From assembly GCA_003864495.1 (NCBI GenBank), contig ML133427.1:351703-415702 (forward strand): DNA of 64,000 bases, written 5' to 3'. This DNA comes from Nemopilema nomurai (Eukaryota; Cnidaria; Scyphozoa; Rhizostomeae; Rhizostomatidae). The notes under the pieces were generated by a model. That model made no database searches, was not told the origin of the DNA, and saw only the letters and a list, made by a program, of their open reading frames with translations. Below are positions 52,001-62,378 of the stretch, piece by piece; the stretch's first letter is position 1; the number at the start of each line of letters is the position of its first letter. The position numbers and the translations under genes are program-made.

Positions 52001-55000
52001 GTTGCCTTTATATGATCCTTTTTTCTGTATAGCAGTGCACAGGTTTGCGGGAAATTGCGGAAAATAATAGCAATATTTCAGTGTGTCAGTTTGAAATTTC
52101 GAAAAAAATGCTATAAAAACAAAACTGGAAAGAGATTGCTGCTTTTTTATTACTTTCAAAGTTGTGGGCGATATTTTTATATGCTGCCTAACACCTTTAG
52201 AACACTGTGAAGGCATACCGTAAATCCTCGAATTAGCCCCCTGGGGGCTTATTTATTTTTGATATTTTTGGATGGGGGCTTATTCGAGGGGGGGGGGGGC
52301 TAATAAAATTTCCTGAAACATGCCACATAAAAAGATAATTTTTTTAAATTTCTTCCTTTTCATAATATATAGAATAGCCTAAGTATAAAGTAACATTTGA
52401 TTAAATTATTAACAAAAAAATAAATTTTTGTGGTAATTCACTAAAATGCCAGAGGCAACCTTAGGAGTCAAAAATAAAAAAATCGAGGGGGGGCTTATTC
52501 GAGGGGGGCTTATTGAAAATTTGTAGCTCTAGGGTGTGGGCTTATTCGAGGGGGGGCTTTTTCGAGGGGGGGCTTTTTCAAGGGGGGGGGGGTAATTCAA
52601 GGATTTACGGTATACTCCAATATAAAATTTTCAGGATACATTTGAGGCATAGGATGCTCAATACCATCTTATGGTTTACATTGTCTTTGGTACTGGTGGT
52701 AATCATAATCATCTATAATAATCTGTGGTCTTCGTAACAAGCAAACAATCTGGCTGTTCTTTTGATTCGCTGCAACTTAATCCAGTCTCTTCTAACTTTC
52801 CATCTATTCTCTCACTTCTCTATGTCTTCAACAGAACTTCTTCCTTTAGGCAATACCCTCAATGTCACAATATAGCAGTGAAATTTTGGTGCATTTGTGA
52901 ATTCGTGTAAAGGTTACCTTTGCTCATTCAAAATGTTTTTATCAACACTAGAAGGTCGTGGCTGTTCAATAAATAAAGCGCTCTGCAGTGGGAGTGCGTC
53001 TTCTTTTATTACAGAATATGAATTTTGCGGTAATTTATTAATTTAAATGATTTTATTAAATGCATGACGAATATTGGAAATTTTCAGATGCAAGAGATCA
53101 GAGAAAAACATCTGCAGGAGTCGCCCAGAGCAATGCAAGAAAGGCTGCGGGTCTTCAAAGTACTGCTTCCAGGGGGTCAGTTAGACCTAAAACGGTACCA
53201 GCAAATGCTATAGCCCAAAAATTGGACCCGAAAAATCTGCAGAGGGATGGAAAAGATAAAAGTGAAGGGCGGAGAAACTTGGTGAATGCACACGAAAAAC
53301 CAAGTGAAAAGAACAGTACAGAGCTCTTAGGAAAAGTTGATGAAGAAAGTGGTCTGCAGAAAATAGACTCCATGAGTGGACCGTCAGCTGAAAAAGCGGA
53401 AGCTGCAAACTTAATTGATACAGAATTGGTCAATATTTGTCTGAAGTTGCGACGTTTAAAGAAGAAATACACGCAGGAAAAGTCTAAAAACTCAAAGAAA
53501 AATGCCTTGGCTAAGGATAAATTTCTGAGAAATGTCGAAGGCTTATGTGGACAGAGTGTTCCTCAGGGCATGTCTCAGATAACAAATACAACGCTTGGAA
53601 GAGTATCAAGAAGTAAGCAATGTCTCATTGAAATGTCCCTTGGTAAAATAGATGAAAGACAGATTCTGCTGTCTCGAATATATTGTCTTTCTCTCTTAAC
53701 TCTAGAAGTGTGTAATAGAGTCTTAAAAGAGAGGTTTATTTTAAATGAAGCTTTGTACGTTCCATTGTGGCCTGATAGTTGAAACCAGTTTCCTCGCTGT
53801 CAATTGAACATGGTACAGTATGCCTCCAATGTGCGGTTCACCAATGTCCATCTCGAAATTAGCAGCCGTCAAAAGGGGCAGGGCACCAGTCTTCCATAAT
53901 ACCCCATTGATGCCTATGGTTCTTAAATTGGGCAGTAAGTATTGACTTGGCTGCAGTGCGGAAAGTTCCTTTAGGGGCACTTTTGTTGCTTGCCAGTGCT
54001 GCCCTTGAGAACGATGAATCAGTTTTCAACCAACCTTCCAGGCTCACCCTTGTCAGAGGCCCTTGCGATACTGGATTGGCAGAGCACGTGTGGAAGCTTA
54101 GAGGTAAGCATTTCACAAATGGCCAATACCATTGCAAGGCGTAGCATGGACATTGGCTAGTGACAGTATCATAAGGCGTAGAGTTAGGATCAAAGCACTC
54201 GGGTCGTTTTCGGCTTGACAAATTCCCTTCTTGTCCCATTTCTGATATCTCAGTTCTTGTTTCACTTGTTGTTCCATTCTTTCTTTCAATCATCTTATAT
54301 TCAATTTCGTGTATTCAATTCTCTCTTTTTTTATGCTTTCTTCTCGCTCTTCCTTTTATTCCTCCCATGCTCTTACCTTGCGCAAAAAGCAACTTGAGCC
54401 TTATTGTAGACTTGCAACTAGTAGTTTTTTGCATTTAATTCTTGCAATTTACTGATATACCAAGAGATTAAAGTACTTAGAGATGAACCAGCGTCTATTC
54501 ACTAGTCGTTGAGTTCCAAGATGGTTCAACTAGTTCTCAGATGGGTAAACAAGTGGTTTTGAACAGATAAAGACAGCCATCTATATTTGTATTAATTTGG
54601 TCAATAATGGTACCTTCGTGTCTTAACAGTCTTATACATTTTGTGCGCAGGAGCTTCAGGAGCTATGCAGTTTAGTGATGACGTACATTGAGTTAGAGCT
54701 AGAGTTTGAAGGCAAGCTCATCATGTATCAGCTGGCGTCGAATCTGTTACACGAACAGGCGTTGTCCAAGTCGTAAGTTGGCTTCACTTTCTATTCATGC
54801 ATTCTTCACGTTGCAAGGATTTACGGGTTTTTTGAGGCATAGTTTGCTGGGTATTTCCTATTAATATGTACAGAGTAATTCAATATTTTTCTGTGTGAAA
54901 GTACCAGGAGTGTAGAGAGAGGGGGGAGCGGGGGTAAAAGGTGTAAAGGTCCGGGGCCCGCAAAATATAGGTCTAACAGTTAAATATTTCGACTGCGGCG

Positions 55001-55407
55001 CAAAAGGGCCCGCTCCAGAGCTTGGCTCCGGGGCCTGGGCCGTCTATCAACGACCCTGGAAAATACAAGTAGGTGCTGAAAAGCAACATATTCGCAGTAG
55101 TAGATACAATCTGGAACGAAGACTGCTACCATGGGACCTTTACACACATCATTAAAAAAATTATTGCTTAACTTACAACAATGCACAACATAATGCATAT
55201 ATAGTGCGAATCCTGACTTCTTCAATATTAAAGTAAGCAAAATGGTATCAGCATCCTTTAATAATGGATTTTTCGCTCTTTAGTGACAAAATCAACGCCT
55301 TTCGCAAGATGTACAGTCTTCTAATTGACAAAGGTCAACACCTTCCAACGATGATCGACGATTCCCAAATTTACCAAGTTGATGGCGAAGCAGATGAACC
55401 CAGCTAA
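34004..55407 (+). CDS. TEDC2: Tubulin epsilon and delta complex protein 2 homologue, across a 16.9 kb intron
   Basis: Exons: 34004-34041, 34781-34876, 35339-35397, 36032-36178, 53088-53612, 54651-54772 and 55284-55407 (TAA). The phases of the first five fit exactly, including the join of AAA G| at 36178 to |AT GCA at 53088. The N-terminal helix [17 protein letters not shown] and the segment [16 protein letters not shown] resemble the two N-terminal helices of human TEDC2. The C-terminal [17 protein letters not shown] and [18 protein letters not shown] resemble its conserved end. The middle (exon at 53088) is Lys/Ser-rich and disordered, then helical. TEDC2 works with TEDC1 and delta/epsilon-tubulin to stabilise centriolar triplet microtubules (family knowledge). 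The exon at 53088 ends in phase 1 but the exon at 54651 starts in phase 0, so at least one exon between them is missing or different; 53957-54103 is a candidate, with phase 1 at both ends. Confidence 0.78.
35526..35538. repeat. Poly-G tract
   Basis: An uninterrupted run of G (about 13) in a TEDC2 intron. It is a likely length-variable site and a place to expect sequencing indels. Confidence 0.85.
37081..40478 (-). CDS. DMRT (DMRTA-like): DMRT transcription factor, DM + DMA domains and C-terminal Cys4 motif
   Basis: Two coding exons: 40478-40064 and 37670-37081 (TGA), with donor CCAG|GTGAGC and acceptor GAATAG| meeting in phase 1 (DPG|KES), for 334 residues. The DM domain spans about 34-82 ([20 protein letters not shown] followed by [12 protein letters not shown]) with the intertwined Cys/His zinc sites intact. 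A DMA domain follows at about 226-267 ([20 protein letters not shown], then [11 protein letters not shown]). DM plus DMA puts it in the DMRTA (DMRT3/4/5) group. These are nuclear DNA-binding regulators of sexual and neural development (family knowledge). After the DMA domain there is a CxxC-x10-CxxC motif (residues 310-327, YCNRCG to FCSACG), which I do not recall from vertebrate DMRTA proteins. A 5' UTR acceptor (TTTTTTGCAG) lies just before the start codon, suggesting an upstream non-coding exon. The gene lies antisense inside the TEDC2 intron. Confidence 0.92.
41241..41712. mobile_element. MITE with GAAACCCGCATAAAAGAAC terminal repeats
   Basis: The left end GAAACCCGCATAAAAGAAC is repeated as a perfect inverse (GTTCTTTTATGCGGGTTTC) at the right end. 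The element is 472 bp, flanked by TA on both sides (41239-41240 and 41713-41714) and non-coding. Terminal repeats with a TA target duplication fit a non-autonomous Tc1/mariner-type element. Internal segments (AAGAACC, AGGAACC, AAGAACCC) repeat the terminal motif. It lies about 760 bp upstream of the DMRT start codon. Confidence 0.85.
42418..42613 (+). other. Exon-like open frame with two hydrophobic segments, unassigned
   Basis: An acceptor-like TTTTCTTTATTCTTAG precedes an open stretch, which is followed by a donor-like TGGG|GTAAGC. The translation has two hydrophobic runs ([19 protein letters not shown] and [10 protein letters not shown]) separated by Gly-Pro-Ser. I recognise no family. Phase 0 in and phase 1 out does not fit insertion into TEDC2 between its phase-1 exons, so it would belong to another gene, or it is chance. 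Confidence 0.2.
52218..52610. mobile_element. MITE with CCGTAAATCCTCGAATTAG termini and G-rich core
   Basis: The left end CCGTAAATCCTCGAATTAG is matched by the inverse TAATTCAAGGATTTACGG at the right end, with one or two differences. TA flanks both ends (52216-52217 and 52611-52612). Inside, GGGGGCTTATTCGAG-like motifs recur at least six times with long G runs, mostly in the right part (52480-52590). No transposase frame is present. It is best read as a 393 bp non-autonomous DNA element with a TA target. It lies about 480 bp before the second half of TEDC2 begins. Confidence 0.85.
53613..54650 (+). other. Unresolved TEDC2 interval, candidate cassette exon 53957-54103
   Basis: Between two secure TEDC2 exons. 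The segment 53957-54103 has an acceptor (GGCTGCAG|) and a donor (TTAGAG|GTAAGC) and is open in the incoming phase, with a hydrophobic run [10 protein letters not shown]. It also leaves in phase 1, whereas the next exon needs phase 0, so it cannot by itself complete the gene. The opposite strand is open over 53741-53980 and 53859-54293. I cannot decide whether this holds an exon of TEDC2, a decayed insert or nothing. Confidence 0.3.
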
Positions 55408-55505
55408 AATACTCTTGCAGTTAAGACAACAAGGTAAAATTAGAAAATGTGGCGAATTACTAATTAATTATATACAACTGCAATGGTGACTTTAATTTGT
55501 CACTC
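55408..55505. other. 98 bp between convergent TEDC2 and IQCK stop codons
   Basis: TEDC2 (+) and IQCK (-) end tail to tail with only 98 bp between stop codons. Their 3' UTRs must be very short or overlap antisense; no obvious AATAAA exists for either strand inside the gap. Confidence 0.7.
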
Positions 55506-58443
55506 CTAGGCTGTTTCATCACTCTCATTTTCGACTGGGTGTTTCTTCCAGAAGTCTTCAACTTTCATTGTAATGTCATATTCTTGCTGCAAATAGATAA
55601 TTTAAGAAAACTGCTAAATTGGCAGTGAGAATGAATAATGTATTTACCAAGAAATTCACTGAAATACAGTATTTGCCATAATGAAGATAAGCTATGATTG
55701 GTACCCTAATGTGTCAATCCTGGTATATGAAAGGGAAAAACTGTGGAATATAATTCTTGTTATGACTTTTTTTAGTGAAGAACATTTACCCTGTATACAG
55801 TATCCCATTACGTGTACACATAGTAAAATTACATGCACCATTGTGATTTTACTGAGGTGAATGTTATGAAAGGGTTTAGTAAAAACAGCCATTCCTAAAT
55901 ATTTTAGCAATAAAATTATAGTCAGGGCCTACTAAGCAAAATAAATTACAGAATATTTGAAATCTTTTCTTTTCACTTAATAACTTTTTTCTGTTTCTCT
56001 CTACATGGCCTTGAAAAACATTTCGCTCAACAAAATGGGGCAATCTCACTCAGAAGCCCCAGCCAACCCTGTAGCTGCACCATTTATTTTAACTTCTGTG
56101 TATACTGTACAGATGGCATGATAACAAATGGCATGATAACAAACCTCGCGCATTTCTCTTTGATACTTTCGAAGCTCCTGCACTTCATCATCCATCCGTA
56201 CCTGCCATAAATTATAAATGACCATTAGAATATCATCATTATTATTTTTATGGAGAAAGCATATCAGCTTACAATCAGGGTCACTAATATCAAATTTGTT
56301 TTATTCACTAGTATTGATGCTATTGTTTGTATATTATGTCAAAGTGACAAATCAGTAAAAACAGCATCAGAAATAGCTCACCACGCATCCTCTCCAAAAT
56401 GACTGAATGATGACAGCGGCCTCTTCATCAGTTAGTATCAATGACAAGGGTAGGGGTGGCCTTGGCCTAGGATTGAAAAAATTAAGTTTCTTTTTGGTGG
56501 AAATAAGCCAACTATTTAAAGGAAGGCTAGTGATTCCATAATACCTTATTAGCAATAAAAGTACATATCACTGTTTTTTTCTTAATTTTAATTGCTTGTA
56601 TTTTAATGTTATATACAAGTAAGTACTTGTAGCAGGCTCAGCTACTACTTTCAGAAAGAAAAAAATTGTCACTTTATTTTTCCATCGTTAAGCTTCTGAT
56701 CTGCTTTCTTTTGCAAGGGAAATGTTTTTCCATGCAAATATAATATTGATCACTAGCCATCATGTAAATCACTAAAATGATATACATACTTTTCTGCATT
56801 AATTCTTTGCACAAATGGGATGTCCCACAATGTAGTTGCTTCTCTGTCACTGTGCTTTGGGTTGTTACTACATGAAAAGAAACAAAGGTTGTTTACAATC
56901 TACCACAGGATTTAGGAAAATCTATGAACAATAACTTTGTGATCTTAGAATATTACCATTGACCATTTGCATTCTTTGTAACATTTCAAGGACAGAGGAA
57001 ACAGAGGTCGTATTATCACCCATTTGTGAAACTTTTCATTGCCTACTGTGTCAGCCTAATTCACATTTATGATATCAGAGAGACAGGCATTTGTTGTGAC
57101 CCCCTTTTTACCATCACAGTGGAATATGTTCACAGTAGATAACCTTGTCGAGAGCCTATTAAGAAATGCTAGATTGCTACAAAGAATATTCAAGTTCCAT
57201 TTGAATAAACTAGGGAGCCTTACTGAGTGAATTACTATTATTCTGAGACCATTTCTTGAATTTAGAGGTAGAGAGGAATTGTCATTTATGTTAAAAAGAT
57301 TCTGTTAACACACTCACTTGTAAAGATATTCTGTCAGATAATCACATGCATTGAATTTAGTTCTTTTCCACTGTAGTGATAAAATTAGAAAAGTTTGTGT
57401 TGAAACATACAATTTTCTGTTTTCCAATAATTGATTGAAATAGTATATCAAATATATGCATGTCTAATGTCATTTGCAAAATGTTATGCATTGCATCTCA
57501 AAGTTACAATTTTTGTAGAAGAGAAATTGATATGTTCTGTCAACCCTAATGACCACATCAAGTCAATTCCAAGGATGGTAAATAACAACACTATATGAAA
57601 TCTATGTTCAGAGGGAAATCTCACCTTTAGAACATCATTGTCCACAGCAGATCTTAGCATTTTATCCAAAGCTGGTAGTAAGACTGGAAAGATTTCTTTT
57701 TCAAGATATTCTTTTGCAGAACCTTCAAGAAGAAGCAAAGTAACAACTCATAATTTTTCTAACCATTTAATCTTTTTAAGGGAGCACACATTGCACCTTA
57801 ATGCCCATTTGATTCTTTCTCGTTCAGTACACTGTTATAAAGGAAACATACAGCAGTTTGACAGTAATTGGGGCTGCAGTATCCAACCCTCATTCTAACC
57901 TGCCTATTTCGTTTGCATGTGTGAGATTTTGGTACCAATATATAAAAGACGGTATTTTGATATGATTGATAGTTGAATTTCGAAATGAAATCTAAAATGA
58001 ACTGAACTTTGAGTGGTTGGTAAATTTAGGTTATCACTTTGAAATATAAATCAGAGAGTATTGATACCTAATAGTTAAATGTATTTTCTGTAACGCTTGG
58101 TTTTAAAGGGAACAATACAAAAGTTCATATTTTTTAAAATTATAATAAATTAATGTTTAGCATTGTGCAGTGAGTGGGGATATGCTATACGAGTATTGTA
58201 TTGATTAATAAATAATATATCGGTTTATAATGCCAATTTCCACCTACATTTAGGTGTTTCCTTCTCTCCTACAATAATTTTGTCTTTATCGTCTGTCACT
58301 GTTTCCTTTACTTCCTCCTCGTCTGCGCCACTAAATCCGTAAAAGACAGGATGGATCAAACTAGCATCAAAGCTCTCGTCTTGTCCTGCAAGTTTTCCAT
58401 GCTGTCCGTAAAGCACCGGACTCAACTTCGTCCAATCGTTCAT
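55506..58443 (-). CDS. IQCK: IQ motif-containing protein K homologue
   Basis: Seven exons: 58443-58248, 57722-57625, 57370-57318, 56867-56790, 56466-56382, 56201-56145 and 55586-55506 (TAG). All phases agree and the protein is 215 residues, somewhat shorter than human IQCK. The first donor is T|GTAGGT, which restores the conserved KCSAKEYLEKEIFPVLLPAL. Later segments KRTKFNACDYLTEYLY and PRPPLPLSLILTDEEAA also follow human IQCK closely. EEAAVIIQSFWRGCVV (within residues 142-170) is the calmodulin-type IQ motif that names the family. The C-terminus is charged and helical (QELRKYQREMRE). The molecular role is poorly known. The tail-to-tail neighbour is the centriolar gene TEDC2. Confidence 0.92.
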
Positions 58444-60554
58444 TATGGCTTTAACTTGTCATGGTTTTACTCCAAACCTTTTACTGACTTTTGTGAAGTA
58501 CAAATGCTGAAATCGACAAGGTTTAAGTTTCTTTGAGTTCCTAAATTGGGCCTAAGCACAGTTTATCATAAAAAATTGTTGCTATAGGAACCAACTGCTT
58601 CGAGACTGCAAATTTTCGAAAAGAGACTGTGCCACTATGTCTGTTCTTGTACTTGCACACATGGGCTCCGACGCAGGTTGGAAAGTGGAGGGGCCAAGGA
58701 AGATTTTAACAATCATAACAAAAGATATTTAGAAAAGCTCTATTGTTTTACAAAAAAGTGCGGGGGCCATGCCCCCCCCCTTCGTCGGAGGCCCTGTTGT
58801 ACATCACCTTATTTTTCAATCCCCGGGACCATTTTACAACGCTCACTTTCTGATCATGAAGGTAAACTCTTCAAATTACCAAGTTCTGCGTATTTCTCGC
58901 TTATGCCTTCCTGCTGTGCCTTTGCTCAGCCATAGGCAAGAGCCTTGTAGAACACTGTGATAGACTTAATATTGCAAGTTCTACGTAATCAGAAGGAAAA
59001 CAGCTTGTAAATATTTCATTTTTAATATTTTGGTAGATAATACCAAAATTCCCAAATATAGGCTTACATTGTCATAAGATCCACAGGAAATGTACTCTCC
59101 CAAATTTTTTCAAAAGTCATACTCTTAACAGAATGAGGAATGACCAGGGAGGATCATGTTGGATTTGTTATTGTTGTCTCACAATTACCTACGGCCTGGC
59201 GTTCCGGAATTTTAACAGACAATTAATATCCTTTAAGCTTATTTCTTCACTGTTTAACAGAGTGGTTTAAGCAGAAGATACAATTCACTGTTTGTCTTTT
59301 TGCTTAACCTGAAAACTCACATTTGGATCATACGCCTGTCTAGTAATATTTATATCAGATTTGATGTCTGAGCTCCGGGCATAAGCGTAAAGGTGTTTGT
59401 CCAACTGAGGGCGTTCCCAACGTAACAACGCCGTATAAAGTTGGTGGAAAATTACTTAGATTCATGTTGTGTGCTTCCCATCTTATCAGCTTCCCTTTTG
59501 TCTCATTTTCTGTTTTTAATTGGTCATATATGTGTGTAAATTCAGAATATAAGGACACACTTGTGCCTACTAAACTCGGCCGTTTTCAGGGCAAAGGTAA
59601 AGGTGCTCAGGGCATTTTATGGCGCGAAAATATTTGAGACATAAGACGCGAAAAAGATCTTTTGCTACAACGTCTTCTGCCCTTCAATTAAAAATAATTT
59701 CACAAGTCTATTTATGTGACAATCTTAGAAAATGTAACAACCTACTGCTTTATCATTCTCTCTAATATTCCAATCCAAAGCCACCTTTAAGAGAAAAAAT
59801 CTGGTCACTTGATTTTCTGCCTTGGCATATTGATGGTAAAGTTAACTGGACTGCAAAGAGGTTCTTCTTTGTCAACAGATAATTTCAACATCCCGTTTTT
59901 GTGAACACAATCTTGCGAATAATTGAAATGATTGCCTGAAGAATTGAAATGAAGAATTGATCAGATTGCCCCCCCCCCCCCTCATAACCCTGCTCTTTCA
60001 AATGTTCCCTAATTCGTAGAAATTGTACTACAAACTTAAAGGCACTTTGAGAACTCTATAAAATGTACTTTGAGTGCTAATCTTCCTTTCTCTGCCCTTC
60101 TTTACTCATATACTTCAACTTCAAAATTCATATTCAATGAATATCATATTATTATTAATATTATATGTATTGACAGATAGTTATATTTTCTATTAAAATG
60201 CTGGATTTTAGCTTGAAGATAAGTTTAGATAAGTTTAAGTTTATTGCCATGTAACAAAGTTTGATAATAAAGAAGAATGGACAGAAGGCAAGGCAAAACA
60301 ATTGTATCACCCAAGCATCTAACAAATGAATGAAATATAAAGATGTAAATTTTGGCAAAAACTGCTTTGTCTCTGATTTTTATAAATAGTGAAACAAGTT
60401 TCATCTCATTGTAACTAATGGCTGAGTCTGTATATAAATAAGACCTAAATGTCAAAATCATGAACTTGAATGATTCTCTACTACTTTGGATCTAAAACTA
60501 TGATACAAATGGTTTGCTGACTATAACAAAGGAATGATGCATTACAGATGAGGC
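58444..60554. other. Intergenic region between IQCK and the MFSD6-like gene
   Basis: The region upstream of IQCK holds its promoter, not delimited. At about 58663-58795, GGGCTCCGACG and CGTCGGAGGCCC form a weak inverted pair around a G/C-rich core, perhaps another small element, but no target duplication is clear. A C run of about 13 lies near 59970. The remainder shows nothing I can name. Confidence 0.45.
60240..60245 (-). terminator. Candidate polyadenylation signal of the MFSD6-like gene
   Basis: TTTATT on the + strand (AATAAA on the - strand) about 310 bp after the stop codon is a canonical hexamer in the right orientation. Inferred from motif and position only. Confidence 0.3.
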
Positions 60555-62378
60555 CTAAGTTACAGTAGGCTCATCAGAATGCTCATCATCTGTCTTGATA
60601 TCCTGTCTAGATGAGTCTGCTTCATTTTGCTGGATGTCCATTTTGGATCCCTCTCCCTCTTCTACAAAAAACACAGCTTTTTCTGCATCATGTTTACCAT
60701 TGCTCTCTTTTTCCTCTCCTTCCTCCTCCTCTTGCAGAGCATCTAAAAGCCAGTCTCCATTTGTGTCTCGAGTATTCAACTTTTTGTAGGCAATTGCTTC
60801 TGATTTTCCTTTACCTTTTACACACATGCAAAGTTGTATCATGATGTAACAGCATGTATATGAAAGTGTTAGCACAGAGAGTGCACTGAAAGTCTTTTGT
60901 GGCCCCAGTGTGAAGTAAGGGATGGCCACAAACATTCCTCCAAGGCCAAGACCTAGGCCCATATATGCAGCCTGGAAAACAAAGAACAGTATTTTCTCCA
61001 TGTCTTTGTTACTGTTCTTTCTTGCACAGCCAATAAACGAACTTCTCACGCAACAGCTTGCTAATCCGCACAAAAGTTGTGATGGTATAATGTAAATAAT
61101 ATCTGTCACATATGTGAGGATAAAAAACTGGATGGCCATGAAGAATATCCCAACAGACAGAAGTCCAGTGTGTCCAATCCATTTCATGGAATAACCAACT
61201 GTGAGGTGAAATACAAGATCTGTAAAAAGAGCCAATGCAATAAGGATGCCAATGACAAGCTCTGAAGCTCCTTTATCATGCGCATACCACAGTATGTATG
61301 CATTTATAGTGCCCTCTGCTATGCCAGCAACCCATAGCCCAAGGATATAGCCAAAATTGCACCAGTCAAAGACAACACTGAGAAAACTGTTGCAGATCAA
61401 TGCAGCAAACGATGTTTTATGGTGGTTTTCTGTAGGCAGAACTATTGATATCAAAGCCGTGATGCAGCCGGTTGCAAGAAATCCGTAGAAGTGGAAGTAG
61501 AAGAAATGGACATTTTGGAAACTGCAACGATATTTCCAGGCGACATATGAAATTGAAAGTGCTGCAACAGTCATACCTATCTTGCAGAATGCACGATTTA
61601 TGCAAAGACTGTTGAAACAGGGTTGTTCGCTTTTGAATTTAATCGATGCTTGGGAAACATGCAGCGTGGGGCTCATAAACAGTTCGCTTAAAACAGTAAG
61701 CAGCAAGACGGAGAGAAACATATTCTTCATCACAATTCCCTTTTCAAGCTGATGGTAAATTTGTTTGCTCGTTTTGCTGATGTAGGTTTTCCACGAAGAG
61801 AGTGAAGTTTCATTCTGAAAGCCGGCTTGCTGCATTAGATGAGGTGGTCTGATTCGGTCCTTCTTCGAATGATTTGCTGCCATGTCGACAGGTTGATGTG
61901 AAAAGCGGGCTCTATGGGCTGGTTCTTGGCTACACGCGATATCAACAAGATTACCTCCATCGTTTGTTCTTACAACTGATATGCAAAACGTGCTAGCAAT
62001 AGTTCCAGCAACACAAGTGAATAATATCAACTGTCTGAATTTTGAGCTCGTTACAAACGACGCAACGAGAGGCCCCCACCAAAATGATATCAGTGGTCTC
62101 ACGGCAAACAATAGTCCGTTCTCCAGTGAACTGAAGCCAAGCAACTTGAAAAATACAGGCATGAACGGCATCAAACTGCCAAACGAACTGAAAAGGAAGA
62201 AATTGAACAAATACACGCGTGCTGGTGTAATTTCTACGGGCGCAGAAGACTTCCGTCTAGCGCGGTCGATAATTTTCCTCATTCTCGACTGCCTCTTCTT
62301 CTGCACAGATCTTGACTTAGGCCTTTGCTGATTCGTTGCATAGCGCGTGAAAATTTCTTCTTCCGATTCCGACGTCAT
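60555..62378 (-). CDS. MFSD6-like: MFSD6-like major facilitator superfamily transporter, intronless
   Basis: One uninterrupted frame of 607 residues. A basic cytosolic N-terminus (about 1-50) leads into YLFNFFLFSSFGSLMPFMPV and LLGFSSLENGLLFAVRPLI. This first helix pair, with its GSL-PF-P and G-L-RPL spacing, is the hallmark of the MFS_1-like/MFSD6 branch. A hydrophilic loop (about 150-210) separates the early helices from the later ones, which include WVAGIAEGTINAYILWYAHD, and about ten to twelve membrane segments are visible in all. The C-terminal tail from about residue 535 is strongly acidic (EEEEGEEKE). It should be a multi-pass membrane protein; the transported substrate is not known for this branch. 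It is shorter than human MFSD6 (about 790 residues), mainly in loop and tails. The start at 62378 is the first ATG of the frame. Confidence 0.9.
   Translation of the reverse strand: MTSESEEEIFTRYATNQQRPKSRSVQKKRQSRMRKIIDRARRKSSAPVEITPARVYLFNFFLFSSFGSLMPFMPVFFKLLGFSSLENGLLFAVRPLISFWWGPLVASFVTSSKFRQLILFTCVAGTIASTFCISVVRTNDGGNLVDIACSQEPAHRARFSHQPVDMAANHSKKDRIRPPHLMQQAGFQNETSLSSWKTYISKTSKQIYHQLEKGIVMKNMFLSVLLLTVLSELFMSPTLHVSQASIKFKSEQPCFNSLCINRAFCKIGMTVAALSISYVAWKYRCSFQNVHFFYFHFYGFLATGCITALISIVLPTENHHKTSFAALICNSFLSVVFDWCNFGYILGLWVAGIAEGTINAYILWYAHDKGASELVIGILIALALFTDLVFHLTVGYSMKWIGHTGLLSVGIFFMAIQFFILTYVTDIIYIIPSQLLCGLASCCVRSSFIGCARKNSNKDMEKILFFVFQAAYMGLGLGLGGMFVAIPYFTLGPQKTFSALSVLTLSYTCCYIMIQLCMCVKGKGKSEAIAYKKLNTRDTNGDWLLDALQEEEEGEEKESNGKHDAEKAVFFVEEGEGSKMDIQQNEADSSRQDIKTDDEHSDEPTVT

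Larger units (their letters stand above)
36179..53087 (+). other. 16.9 kb TEDC2 intron containing the DMRT gene
   Basis: Intron between donor AAAAG|GTGGGT at 36179 and acceptor TTTTCAG| at 53087. It carries the DMRT gene on the opposite strand, two MITE-like elements (41241-41712 and 52218-52610) and long AT-rich stretches (42740-52200) in which I see no supported gene. Small frames at 43671-43883, 44956-45285 (-), 46493-46798, 48753-48950 and 51908-52216 (-) look like chance. Confidence 0.65.

Noticed and set aside
54920..55030. G/C-rich stretch resembling a transposon fragment
   Set aside because: No terminal repeats or duplications that I could delimit.
58225..58247. IQCK first exon extended to the later donor (TAG|GTGGAA)
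   Set aside because: That junction gives the wrong phase. T|GTAGGT restores the conserved CSAKEYLEKEIF segment.
58663..58795. Possible further MITE around a G/C-rich core
   Set aside because: Inverted ends match over only about 11 bases and no target duplication is visible.
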